A stretch of DNA of 64,000 nucleotides, taken from contig NZ_JAYKGK010000001.1 in NCBI RefSeq assembly GCF_036860675.1, positions 62,001 through 126,000 of the forward strand, given 5' to 3'. The notes under the pieces are model-generated. The model searched no databases and was not told the origin of the DNA. It was given only the letters and a program-made list of their open reading frames with translations. The DNA is from Rosettibacter primus (GTDB lineage: Bacteria > Bacteroidota > Ignavibacteria > Ignavibacteriales > Melioribacteraceae). The position numbers and the translations under genes were made by a program. This document shows, one piece after another, positions 55,321 to 64,000 of this stretch; position 1 is the first letter of the stretch, and every line of letters starts with the position of its first letter.

Positions 55321-56325
55321 ATGAGACATAGCACATTAAATGATATTGCCAGAAAGTTAGGAATTTCCGCATCTACAGTATCCCGCGCACTGAATGACCA
55401 TCCTGATATTAGTATTGAAACTAAAAAGAAAGTTAAAAAAGTAGCAAAAGATTTAGACTATAAACCTAATCCGATAGCTCAAAGTCTTAAGAGTAATAGA
55501 ACAACAACAATTGGTGTAATTGTCCCGGAAATTAAGCATGATTTTTTTTCTTCTGCTATAAGTGGTATTGAACAGGTGGCTTATAATTCAGGATATACAA
55601 TTATTCTTTGTCAATCAAATGAAAGCTTTGAAAGGGAAGTTGTGAATACAAATTTATTAATGCATCATCGTGTGGCAGGATTAATTGTTTCAATATCACA
55701 GAATACTAAACAAGGAAATCATTTCCAAGACTTAATTGAAAAAGGAATACCACTTGTTTTTTTTGATAGAACATGTGAAGATGTAGATACTTATAAAGTA
55801 GTGATTGATGATAAGCAAAGTGCATTTAACGCAGTATCATATTTAATTCAAAAAGGTTACAAGAGAATTGCTCATTTTGCTGGTCCAGTTGGATTGGACA
55901 TTTGTAAAAAAAGAATGAATGGATATATTGAAGCACTAAATAAACATGGTTTAATTATTAACAATGAATTAATTATATATGGTGGTTTGCACGAGCAAGA
56001 TGGTTATGATTCGATGTCCGCTCTTTTAGAAAAAAATATTATTCCGGATGCTATTTTTGCTGTTAACGACCCAGTTGCAATAGGTGCATTTCAAAAAATT
56101 AAAGAGGCAGGATTAAGAATTCCTACTGATGTTGCTATTGTTGGCTTTTCAAATAATAAAATTACTAGTCTGGTTGATCCACCTCTGACTACTGTAAATC
56201 AACCATCATTCGAAATGGGAAAAAAGGCAGCTGAAATTTTGATTAACTTAATTGAGAAAAAAAATATAACAGAAGATAAAGAAATTGTTCTAAATGCTGA
56301 TTTAATTATACGCGGTTCAGCATAA
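55321..56325 (+). CDS. LacI-family transcriptional regulator of the galactose operon
   Basis: The 334-residue repressor has the LacI helix-turn-helix (LNDIARKLGISASTVSRALN, residues about 4-23), the hinge region KPNPIAQSLK and a periplasmic-binding-protein-like sugar domain (TIGVIVPEIKHDFFSSAISG to the C-terminal VNQPSFEMGKKAAEIL). It is likely to bind the two TTGCAATCG-type palindromes flanking its own gene, repressing itself and the downstream galactose genes until a sugar is bound. The inducer (galactose, allolactose-like or other) is inferred from gene content. Confidence 0.93.
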   Translation: MRHSTLNDIARKLGISASTVSRALNDHPDISIETKKKVKKVAKDLDYKPNPIAQSLKSNRTTTIGVIVPEIKHDFFSSAISGIEQVAYNSGYTIILCQSNESFEREVVNTNLLMHHRVAGLIVSISQNTKQGNHFQDLIEKGIPLVFFDRTCEDVDTYKVVIDDKQSAFNAVSYLIQKGYKRIAHFAGPVGLDICKKRMNGYIEALNKHGLIINNELIIYGGLHEQDGYDSMSALLEKNIIPDAIFAVNDPVAIGAFQKIKEAGLRIPTDVAIVGFSNNKITSLVDPPLTTVNQPSFEMGKKAAEILINLIEKKNITEDKEIVLNADLIIRGSA

Positions 56326-56345
56326 TATAGTTTTTTTGTTGAATA

Positions 56346-56361
56346 TTGCAATCGATTGCAA
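56346..56361. promoter_or_regulatory. Perfect LacI-type operator before the symporter gene
   Basis: TTGCAATCGATTGCAA is a perfect 16-bp palindrome with a central CG step. It lies in the 116-bp gap between lacI and the SSS symporter gene, 80 bp before that ATG. It matches the operator before lacI at 15 of 16 positions, so the same regulator most likely controls the galactose operon here. Confidence 0.8.
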
Positions 56362-56441
56362 GTTTTTAATTGAATTACTTGATTTTTTATTGAATGAAAG
56401 TTTGATTTATTTGTTATCTAATCACAAATAAGGAATTATTT

Positions 56442-58103
56442 ATGCCATCAATAGGACTTACACCAATCGACTGGATAATAATCCTGATTTATTTTGCCTT
56501 CGTAATAGGCATTGGAGTTTATCTACAAAAATTTACTACAAGTGAAGAAGACTTTTTTCTTGCAGGAAGAAAAAATTCTTCTTGGGTTGCAGGTCTTGCT
56601 TTTTTATCTGCAAACTTAGGAGCACTTGAGTTACTTGGAATGACTGGCAATACATTCAAATATGGTATGTATGTAGCTCATTTCTACTGGATAGGTGCAA
56701 TTCCTGCTATGCTTTTTCTCGGTATCTACATGATGCCATTTTATTACAGCAGTAAAATTAAATCTATCCCCGGTTACCTTAAATTAAGATTCGATGAAAA
56801 GACAAGGGTATTAAATGGAATTTCATTCGCAATAATGACATTGCTTGTTTCTGGTATTAATCTTTATGCAATGGCATTGGTGCTTCATACATTTTTAGGT
56901 TGGAACTGGGATATTAGCATGTGGGTGAGTGCTGCTACTGTTGCAGCATATGTAACATTAAGTGGATTGATGTCTGCAATATTTACTGAAATAATTCAAT
57001 TCTTTTTAATCTGGTTCGGATTATTTCTTGTATCAATTATGGGAATAATAGAAATAGGAAGTATAGACCAAATTTTAAATCGACTTCCAGAATCTATGAA
57101 TACATTGTGGTCAACATCAGCAGATCCGACACAGAATGGAATGTTAATTCATTGGGCAGGTATTGTTTTAGGATTGGGATTTGTATTATCATTTGGATAT
57201 TGGACTACAGATTTTCTTGTAGTTCAAAGAGCATTTTCAGCTAAAGACTTGCGAGCTGCACGAATGACTCCAATACTTGCATCATTTTTCAAAATGGCAT
57301 TGCCATTTATAGTAATACTTGCTGGATTAATTGCAATTGCTTTGTATAACGACCCCAATAGCGGTTTCAAATTATTAGAAGATGGTGGACAGGTAAATTA
57401 CGATTCTGCACTTCCAATGTTAATTAAAAGATATTATCCAAGTGGATTAGTAGGATTGGGTGTTACTGCATTGCTCGCGGGATTTATGGCAGGTCAGGCA
57501 GGCAACATTAGTGCATTTAATACTGTTTGGACTTATGATATTTATAAATCAGTGCTGAATAAAAACGCCAGTGATAAACATTTATTATGGATGGGAAGAG
57601 TTTCTACAGTAGTTGGTGTTATTGTTTCATTAGGCACAGCATACTGGGCAAAAAGTTTTCCTAGCATAATGGATTATATGCAGGCAATATTTTCATGGGT
57701 TAATGCTCCATTATTTGCAACCATGTTATTGGGAATGTTCGTATGGTGGATCACTCCAAATGGAGCATTCTGGGGATTGATAACGGGTATGCTTTCATCA
57801 TTTTTAATGTATATGGGAGTAAAATTTCATTGGTTTAATGAAAGCTTAATAACGATGTCAAGTGTTCAGAGTGATATGGCAGCAAACTTCTGGAGAGCAT
57901 GGTGGGCTTGGCTAATATGTGCTGTTGTTACAGTAATTATAAGTTTATTTACAAAGAAAAAGCCAAAAGAAGAATTGGTTGGTTTAGTTAAAGGATTGAC
58001 TGAAGAAAAGTATGATGAACATTTACCTTTTGTTAAGAAACCCGAATTTGTTGCAATTATTTCATTAATTGTTTTAGTAATACTTAACATAATTTTCTGG
58101 TAA
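56442..58103 (+). CDS. Sodium/sugar symporter of the SSS family
   Basis: The 553-residue protein has about fourteen membrane helices and SSS features (GRKNSSWVAGLAFLSANLGALEL in helix 1-2, IKSIPGYLKLRF, and the helix 8 region AGFMAGQAGNISAFNTVWTYDIYK). The closest characterised types are SglT-like galactose/glucose symporters. The galK and galT genes downstream point to galactose as substrate. AAGGAA precedes the ATG. The operator palindrome lies 80 bp upstream. Confidence 0.9.
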   Translation: MPSIGLTPIDWIIILIYFAFVIGIGVYLQKFTTSEEDFFLAGRKNSSWVAGLAFLSANLGALELLGMTGNTFKYGMYVAHFYWIGAIPAMLFLGIYMMPFYYSSKIKSIPGYLKLRFDEKTRVLNGISFAIMTLLVSGINLYAMALVLHTFLGWNWDISMWVSAATVAAYVTLSGLMSAIFTEIIQFFLIWFGLFLVSIMGIIEIGSIDQILNRLPESMNTLWSTSADPTQNGMLIHWAGIVLGLGFVLSFGYWTTDFLVVQRAFSAKDLRAARMTPILASFFKMALPFIVILAGLIAIALYNDPNSGFKLLEDGGQVNYDSALPMLIKRYYPSGLVGLGVTALLAGFMAGQAGNISAFNTVWTYDIYKSVLNKNASDKHLLWMGRVSTVVGVIVSLGTAYWAKSFPSIMDYMQAIFSWVNAPLFATMLLGMFVWWITPNGAFWGLITGMLSSFLMYMGVKFHWFNESLITMSSVQSDMAANFWRAWWAWLICAVVTVIISLFTKKKPKEELVGLVKGLTEEKYDEHLPFVKKPEFVAIISLIVLVILNIIFW

Positions 58104-58118
58104 TAAAGGAGAATAGAA

Positions 58119-58337
58119 ATGACAGTCAAAGGCATGAAACCAATCTGGTATTTTGTGGGATTAATCCTCTTGATTATGGGAGGAATAATTTTTTTAGCAG
58201 GGATATATTATTTGTTAAATCCTTCGGCACGTTTCACAGTATTGAGTGAAACTCACCCCAATATTTGGTGGGGGGCAGTAATGATTACATTTGGTGGAAT
58301 CTTATACATAAAAAACAGAAAGGTTACTATTTCATAA
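58119..58337 (+). CDS. Small two-helix membrane protein in the galactose operon
   Basis: The 72-residue protein has two membrane helices (about 10-32 and 48-63) joined by a periplasmic loop containing NPSARFTVLSETHPNIWWG. AAAGGAG lies 6 bases before the ATG, so translation is well supported. It sits 15 bp after the symporter and 9 bp before galK. It may be a small partner of the symporter, but no family is recognised. Confidence 0.8.
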   Translation: MTVKGMKPIWYFVGLILLIMGGIIFLAGIYYLLNPSARFTVLSETHPNIWWGAVMITFGGILYIKNRKVTIS

Positions 58338-58346
58338 GGTGGAATT

Positions 58347-59522
58347 ATGGCGAATGTGCAATCTATAGAAAAAAAATTTAGAGAACTCTTTAATGAAAAT
58401 CCTTTAATACTTCGCTCACCCGGTAGAGTAAACATTATTGGTGAGCATACAGATTACAATATGGGTTTTGTTTTACCTGGTGCAATTGATAAAGCAATTT
58501 ACTTTGCAATTGCACCTCGAACTGATAATAAATGCTTTTTATATGCATATGATATTAATGATAATTATGAATTTTCTATTGATGACGTAAAAAGGTCTGA
58601 TAAAAATTGGGCTAACTATTTAATAGGTATTGTTGATCAATTGAATAAAAACGAATATAAAATAAATGGCTTTAATTGTGTTTTTGGCGGAGATATTCCA
58701 ATTGGTGCGGGTCTATCTTCTTCAGCAGCTATTGAAGCTGGTTTAGCATATGCTCTCAATTATATTTTCGATTTGAAGATTGATAAACTCGATTTGGTAA
58801 AACTCTCTCAAAAGTCTGAAAATGAATTTGTCGGTGTTAAATGCGGAATCATGGACCAATACATTAATATCTTTGGTGAAGAAAATAAAGTCTTGAAAAT
58901 TGATTGCCGTTCACTCGAGTATGAATATATCCCATTTGAATTCAAAAATATTTCAATAGTTCTCTTTAATACGGGAGTCTCTCATTCTCTTGCTTCTTCT
59001 GAATATAATCAAAGAAGAAAAGAATGCAAGGAAGGTGTTCAGATTATTCAAAAAGATTTTCCAGATACCCAAAGTTTGCGAGATGTTACTTTAGAGATGA
59101 TTTATGATTATAAAAATAAAATGCCGGAAAAAATATTTAATCGATGTAAATATGTTGTTGAAGAAAATAACAGATTATTAAAAGCGTGCGATGCATTAAA
59201 GAAAAAAGATTTGCCAACTGTAGGAAATTTAATGTATCAAACTCATGAAGGATTAAGCAAAGATTATGAAGTAAGTTGCAAAGAATTAGATTTTCTTGTA
59301 GAACTTACAAAAAACGAAGATAGAATTTTTGGTGCAAGAATGATGGGCGGTGGATTTGGCGGCTGCACAATTAATTTAATTGAGAAAAATGATGTAAATG
59401 ATATTTGTAATTTTTTTGCTGAAAGATATAAAAGAAAATTTGGTATAGAACTTAAATATTATATAACATCGATCAACAAAGGAACAAGTTTTATAAAGGT
59501 CTATGAAGATGCAACAATTTGA
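58347..59522 (+). CDS. galK: Galactokinase
   Basis: The 391-residue GHMP kinase phosphorylates galactose at C1. All three GHMP motifs are present: GRVNIIGEHTDYN near the N-terminus (also the galactokinase signature), GAGLSSSAAIEAG and MMGGGFGGCTINL. AAGGTGGA precedes the ATG. The end overlaps galT by 20 bases, which couples the two enzymes. Confidence 0.96.
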   Translation: MANVQSIEKKFRELFNENPLILRSPGRVNIIGEHTDYNMGFVLPGAIDKAIYFAIAPRTDNKCFLYAYDINDNYEFSIDDVKRSDKNWANYLIGIVDQLNKNEYKINGFNCVFGGDIPIGAGLSSSAAIEAGLAYALNYIFDLKIDKLDLVKLSQKSENEFVGVKCGIMDQYINIFGEENKVLKIDCRSLEYEYIPFEFKNISIVLFNTGVSHSLASSEYNQRRKECKEGVQIIQKDFPDTQSLRDVTLEMIYDYKNKMPEKIFNRCKYVVEENNRLLKACDALKKKDLPTVGNLMYQTHEGLSKDYEVSCKELDFLVELTKNEDRIFGARMMGGGFGGCTINLIEKNDVNDICNFFAERYKRKFGIELKYYITSINKGTSFIKVYEDATI

Positions 59523-60555
59523 ACTAAATAATTTTCCTCATAGAAGAAAAAATATTTTGACAGGCGAATGGATACTTGTTTCACCACATAGAACTCAAAG
59601 ACCTTGGCAAGGTGAAATATCTAAAGTTGATGACGAAATTCGTCCACAATATGATCCTGATTGTTATTTATGTCCTGGCAACAAACGAGCTAACGGTGAA
59701 ACAAATCCAAACTATGAAAGCACTTTTGTTTTTACAAATGATTTTTCTGCTTTACTTGAAAATATTCCTGAAAATAAATTCGATTACAATTTAATGATTG
59801 CCAAAAGTGAAAGGGGAATTTGCAGAGTTGTAAATTTTTCACCAAGACATGATTTAACATTACCTGAAATGTCAGAATCTGATATTGAAAAAGTAATTGA
59901 TACTTGGATTGAAGAATTTAAAATGCTTGGCTCTAAACCTTTTATCAATTATGTTCAGATTTTTGAAAATAAAGGAACTATGATGGGTAACAGTAATCCT
60001 CACCCTCATTGCCAGATATGGGCTCAGGAAAGCATTCCAATTGAACCTGCAAAGGAATTGAAGAATTTTAAAATGTATTTCAAAAAATACAGACGAAGTT
60101 TGCTTTCGGATTATCTCAAATTAGAATTAAAATTGAAAGAAAGAATTGTTTATGAAAATAATTCTTTTGTTGTGCTTGTTCCTTTCTGGGCAATATGGCC
60201 TTATGAAACATTAATTATATCTAAAAGAAAAATTGCTAACATTACTCAACTTAAGATAGATGAAAAAAAAGAATTTGCTAATGCATTAAAAGTTATAACA
60301 ACAAAATATGATAATTTATTTCAAACAAGCTTTCCTTATTCTGCTGGAATTCATCAAGCACCAACTGATGGAAAAGAACATAAAGAATGGCATTTGCATA
60401 TGCATTTTTATCCGCCGCTTTTAAGGTCGGCAACAATTAAAAAATTTATGGTTGGATATGAAATGCTTGCAGAGCCGCAAAGAGATATTACTCCAGAACA
60501 AAGTGCAAAAGTTCTTTCTGAATTATCAACCATTCATTATAAACAAAAGAAATGA
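59503..60555 (+). CDS. galT: Galactose-1-phosphate uridylyltransferase
   Basis: The 350-residue HIT-superfamily enzyme swaps UMP between UDP-glucose and galactose-1-phosphate. The zinc-site CYLCPGN, FENKGTMMGNSNPHPHCQ with the nucleophile H169, and the later HQAPTD and HLHMHFYPPLLRS regions match GalT. It starts inside galK (overlap 20 bases); a second ATG at 59509 is also possible. Together with galK it forms the Leloir pathway; galE is not in the window. Confidence 0.95.
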   Translation: MKMQQFELNNFPHRRKNILTGEWILVSPHRTQRPWQGEISKVDDEIRPQYDPDCYLCPGNKRANGETNPNYESTFVFTNDFSALLENIPENKFDYNLMIAKSERGICRVVNFSPRHDLTLPEMSESDIEKVIDTWIEEFKMLGSKPFINYVQIFENKGTMMGNSNPHPHCQIWAQESIPIEPAKELKNFKMYFKKYRRSLLSDYLKLELKLKERIVYENNSFVVLVPFWAIWPYETLIISKRKIANITQLKIDEKKEFANALKVITTKYDNLFQTSFPYSAGIHQAPTDGKEHKEWHLHMHFYPPLLRSATIKKFMVGYEMLAEPQRDITPEQSAKVLSELSTIHYKQKK

Positions 60556-60562
60556 GATAACT

Positions 60563-63500
60563 ATGAGAAAAAATATTTTAAAAATTGTTTTGATATTCAT
60601 TTTATTAACAAATTACATTTATCCACAATTAGATTTTGACATCAATAGGTATATCGAAAATCCAAATGTGTTCGGTGAAAACAAAGAAGAACCTACTGCT
60701 ATATTAATTCCCTATCAAAATATTGACAGAGCTTTGCAGAGAGATTACAATCTTTCTTCTTACTTTTTATCATTAAATGGCAACTGGAAATTCGACTATA
60801 AAATTAATCCATCATTAGCACCAAAAGATTTTTATAAAAAAGAATTTAACGACAAAGCATGGAAAGAAATTCCCGTTCCTTCAAACTGGCAGATGCAGGG
60901 ATATGACCATTTAATGTATAGAAATATTCCAATGGAATTTTATCCTTACAATCCACCCTATGTGCCAGATGATATTAATCCTACTGGATTCTATAGAAAA
61001 ACATTCAAAGTTCCAAATGATTGGAAAAATAGAAAAGTCTTTCTTCACTTTGATGGAATTCAATCAGCAGCATTTGTATGGCTTAATGGAAAATATGTAG
61101 GATATCACGAAGATGGAATGACCCCTGCCGAATTTGATATTACAGATAAATTAGAAAAGGGAAATAATTTACTTTCTGTTATGGTTCTTCGCTGGTGTGA
61201 TGGTTCATATCTTGAAGATCAGGATATGTTCAGATTTTCCGGCATTTATAGAAATGTTTATCTCTATTCGAAACCAGAACTGACTATTCGTGATTTATTC
61301 ATCAAAACGGACCTTGATGAAAAATATTTAGATGCAAATTTGATACTTGATATTACATTAAAAAATTATCAAGAAAAATCATCGAAAGTAAAAATTAGGT
61401 ATACACTTTATGATTCATCCAATAAAAAAGTTTTATCAAATAATTCTGATTACATTGAGGTAAAAGATAAATTGCAAACAACTCTAACTCAAAAAGTTAC
61501 ATCTCCGGAAAAATGGTCTGATGAACATCCATATCTTTATAAACTTGTTCTTGAATTAATTGACCAGAATGAAAAAGTAATTGAAATTTTATGTCAAAGA
61601 GTTGGATTTCGAGAATTAGAAGTAAAAAATGGAATCGCAATGATGAACGGCATGCCAATTTATTTCAGAGGAACAAATCGTCATGAACATAATCCAGTTG
61701 GAGGAAAAACTTTAACAAAAGAATTGATGCTCGAAGATATAAAATTATTAAAGCAGTTTAATTTCAATGCTGTAAGAACAAGTCATTATCCTAACGATCC
61801 TTTATGGTATGACCTATGTGATGAATATGGAATTTTAATTCAAGATGAAGTTAATGCAGAATGTCATTACACTGAAAATACATTCCCAGCAAGAGAAGAT
61901 TATTTTAATTCTTTTATGGACAGATTTGTTAGAATGGTTCAAAGGGATAAAAATCATCCAAGTGTAGTAATGTGGAGTACAGGCAATGAATGCGGATTAG
62001 ATAAGCCGCATTATGCAATGGCAGAGTACATTAAAAAATTTGACCCAACTCGCTTTTTAATGCATCAATCAAATTGGCCTGATGGTGAAGCTCCTTATGT
62101 TGATATAATTGGTCCTAGATATCCTACTCCTTCAAGATTAAGACAAATTGGATTATCAACATCAAAACCAGTTGTTATGGGAGAATATGCACATGCAATG
62201 GGAAATAGTTTGGGCAACTTTGACGAGTTTTGGGAAATAATTTATCAAGTTCCAAAACTTCAAGGCGGATTTGTCTGGGATTGGGTTGACCAGGGGTTAA
62301 AAGTAAAATCAAAATTTGTTAAAGATTTTTCGCCAAACAATATTCAATGTGGTGTGATGGGAAGACCAGATATTGTAGAGGGACTTGAGGGGAAAGCTAT
62401 TAAGTTGAGTGGATTGGATGATTGGATTGAAGTATATGATGACCCACGCCTTGATTTAAGAAGCAACAATTTGATAATCGAGTTTACAGTTTTTCCACAA
62501 AAATTTTATTTAGAAAATCCTTTGGTAACTAAAGCTTATCAATTTGGAGTAACTCAAATAACAGAAGACACACTGAGTTTCTACATTAATTCATACAAAA
62601 ATGCACTTAAAATTAAATTGCCTGAAGATTGGTATTCAACATGGCACAAAGTAAAAGCAGTTTATAATGGAAAAGAAATGTCCTTAGCAATCGATGGAAA
62701 AATTTTGGGTTTAAAAAAGTATGATAGAAATATTAATTCTTCACATTATCCAATAAATATTGGAAGAGATGCCTTCAGAAACAATGACCAGCATTTAGGC
62801 TGGCTTTCAAATTTCATTTTTGATGAAGTTAAAATTTATGATAAACTCGAAAATGCACAACCTATTCTCTGGCTTAAGTTTGATGAAATTACTGAAGGGA
62901 AGGAATATTTAACATTTGGAATCAGTCCATTCTGCATTAATGGAATGATAACTACAGACAGAAAACCGCAGCCTGAATTATGGCAGGCAAAACACAGCAT
63001 GTCGCCAGTTCGTTTTTATTCAGATAATCCAAAGAGCGGCATTTTCAAAGTTGTCAATAAATATTCTCATACGAATCTTAACAAATTTGATATAGAATGG
63101 TATTTATATAAAGATGGGAAGATTGAAAAAAGTGGAAAAATTAATTTAAGTGTAGAACCGCAATCAGAAAAAAGTTTCGCCTTACCATTAAAAGAAAATT
63201 TTGAAGATGGTGATTATGTAGTTGAACTATCTTGCAAACTAATAAATGATGAACCGTTCAAAGAAAAAGGCTTTGAAGTTAACTTTCAACAATTTGTTTT
63301 AAATGAGTATACGGGTTTTGCAAAAACATCTTTAGAGAAAAAATCTAATTCGCAAGTAATAATTGAAGAGAGTAATAATATTTGTTCTATTAAAATTAAT
63401 GATGTGAGATATGAAATTGATAAGACTACAGGTTCTATGAATTTGTTTGATAAAAATAATTTTATAATAAACTCAATGAATACAAATATATGGCGTGCTC

Positions 63501-64000
63501 CAATTTCTAATGAGAAGTCAGATTGGGGCAAAGCTGAAGAAAGAGATTGGTATAACATGGGACTAAATGAATTTCAAAATAAAGTAGAAATATTTGAGGT
63601 GGATAAAGAGAATGCTTTAATAAAAATAAAATCATATACTACATTTTCAAGAAGCAGTGATTTATTAATTAATGATTTTATCTATCAATTTTCAGATGAT
63701 GGTAGTGTTAAAATTTCACACAACATTACTCCACTTGGATATTTCAATGTGAGCTGGCTGCCATGCATTGGAATTAAATTTATGATGTCAGATAATTTCC
63801 AGAATATTATATGGTATGGCAGAGGACCTTATGAAAATTATTCTGATAGAAAGACAGGTGCGAAGTTAGGTATTCACAGTGTTCAAATTGATTCTGTAAT
63901 GAATCCATACATTGAACCGCAGGAATATGGAAATTACTCTGATGTTCGATGGTTTGAAATAAAAAATAAAAATGGTAGTGGTATAAAAGTTATTGCTGAG
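60563..64000 (+). CDS. Exported GH2 beta-galactosidase with LamG-like insertion (3' truncated by window)
   Basis: The frame is open for 1146 codons to the window end. A signal peptide (RKNILKIVLIFILLTNYIYP) precedes a GH2 sugar-binding domain, an Ig-like domain and a TIM barrel with RGTNRHEHNP, the acid/base E476 in GNECG and the nucleophile E541 in MGEYAHAMGNS. Residues about 607-762, between the barrel and the C-terminal domains, form a LamG/concanavalin-like domain (GKAIKLSGLDDWIEV at its start, WLSNFIFDEVKIYDK at its end). The late PYENYSDRK motif belongs to the bgal small-chain domain. It is the last visible gene of the lacI-gal operon, 8 bp after galT. Confidence 0.92.
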   Translation, partial: MRKNILKIVLIFILLTNYIYPQLDFDINRYIENPNVFGENKEEPTAILIPYQNIDRALQRDYNLSSYFLSLNGNWKFDYKINPSLAPKDFYKKEFNDKAWKEIPVPSNWQMQGYDHLMYRNIPMEFYPYNPPYVPDDINPTGFYRKTFKVPNDWKNRKVFLHFDGIQSAAFVWLNGKYVGYHEDGMTPAEFDITDKLEKGNNLLSVMVLRWCDGSYLEDQDMFRFSGIYRNVYLYSKPELTIRDLFIKTDLDEKYLDANLILDITLKNYQEKSSKVKIRYTLYDSSNKKVLSNNSDYIEVKDKLQTTLTQKVTSPEKWSDEHPYLYKLVLELIDQNEKVIEILCQRVGFRELEVKNGIAMMNGMPIYFRGTNRHEHNPVGGKTLTKELMLEDIKLLKQFNFNAVRTSHYPNDPLWYDLCDEYGILIQDEVNAECHYTENTFPAREDYFNSFMDRFVRMVQRDKNHPSVVMWSTGNECGLDKPHYAMAEYIKKFDPTRFLMHQSNWPDGEAPYVDIIGPRYPTPSRLRQIGLSTSKPVVMGEYAHAMGNSLGNFDEFWEIIYQVPKLQGGFVWDWVDQGLKVKSKFVKDFSPNNIQCGVMGRPDIVEGLEGKAIKLSGLDDWIEVYDDPRLDLRSNNLIIEFTVFPQKFYLENPLVTKAYQFGVTQITEDTLSFYINSYKNALKIKLPEDWYSTWHKVKAVYNGKEMSLAIDGKILGLKKYDRNINSSHYPINIGRDAFRNNDQHLGWLSNFIFDEVKIYDKLENAQPILWLKFDEITEGKEYLTFGISPFCINGMITTDRKPQPELWQAKHSMSPVRFYSDNPKSGIFKVVNKYSHTNLNKFDIEWYLYKDGKIEKSGKINLSVEPQSEKSFALPLKENFEDGDYVVELSCKLINDEPFKEKGFEVNFQQFVLNEYTGFAKTSLEKKSNSQVIIEESNNICSIKINDVRYEIDKTTGSMNLFDKNNFIINSMNTNIWRAPISNEKSDWGKAEERDWYNMGLNEFQNKVEIFEVDKENALIKIKSYTTFSRSSDLLINDFIYQFSDDGSVKISHNITPLGYFNVSWLPCIGIKFMMSDNFQNIIWYGRGPYENYSDRKTGAKLGIHSVQIDSVMNPYIEPQEYGNYSDVRWFEIKNKNGSGIKVIAE

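Overview
The window is low-GC bacterial DNA (roughly 30% GC, strong A/T third-position bias). It is densely coding and nearly all plus-stranded from 3.1 kb on. The gene set points to the Bacteroidota/Chlorobiota side of the tree, most likely Ignavibacteria: an Alternative Complex III locus joined to a caa3-like haem-copper oxidase, a GWxTD-domain protein beside rho, a tricorn-type protease, many TTG/GTG starts and tRNA genes without encoded CCA. The taxonomic placement is inference from gene content; no rRNA is present.

Layout. 1-3.0 kb (minus): end of a histidine-degradation operon (imidazolonepropionase, formimidoyltransferase, cyclodeaminase) running into a truncated secreted protein at the edge. 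3.1-8.9 kb: glycogen synthase, a GmhB-like heptose-bisphosphate phosphatase, then a lipoprotein, an outer-membrane barrel and a TPR protein. 8.9-12 kb: glyA, tatC, polyprenyl diphosphate synthase. 12.1-26.7 kb: one long respiratory operon (actA, a 55-aa ORF, actB, actC, an actD-actE fusion, actF, a monohaem cytochrome, Sco, oxidase subunits I-III-IV-II, haem O synthase, and a polytopic membrane protein with a C-terminal cytochrome c). 26.8-47.3 kb: housekeeping genes (prmC, dtd, comEC, murB, pyrK-pyrD, folC, rho, pdxA, ftsE-like), two transporters, an HDOD signalling cluster with an unrecognised partner, and a mannose-1-phosphate guanylyltransferase paired with an unusual RpiB-like protein. 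47.3-48.7 kb (minus): adk, tadA, tRNA-Arg. 48.8-54.3 kb: an esterase, an alanine/glycine symporter, a tricorn-type protease, tRNA-Leu. 54.3-55.2 kb is decayed DNA with a multiply frameshifted relic and one small opposite-strand ORF. 55.3-64 kb: a LacI-controlled galactose/beta-galactoside catabolic operon (lacI, SSS symporter, 72-aa membrane protein, galK, galT, exported GH2 beta-galactosidase cut by the window end).

How it fits together: the 12.1-26.7 kb block encodes a complete quinol-to-oxygen chain. Menaquinol would be oxidised by Alternative Complex III, electrons would pass through one or more of the monohaem cytochromes, and an A2-type oxidase would reduce oxygen. Sco and CtaB supply copper and haem; TatC and the isoprenoid synthase just upstream could serve Tat export of ActB and quinone tail synthesis. 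At the right end, two near-identical palindromes (one overlapping a good promoter before lacI, one before the symporter) mark the regulon: export beta-galactosidase, release galactose outside the cytoplasm, import it with sodium, and pass it through GalK and GalT.

The most unusual items are: the ActD-ActE fusion and the small Tat-like ORF between actA and actB; the orphan membrane-cytochrome fusion; the RpiB-like protein with a EutT-like N-terminus and Asp in place of the catalytic Cys; a 15-bp perfect inverted repeat inside the start of the GWxTD gene; a LamG-like insertion in the beta-galactosidase; and the decayed region beside tRNA-Leu. I saw no CRISPR array, intact insertion sequence or clear prophage.
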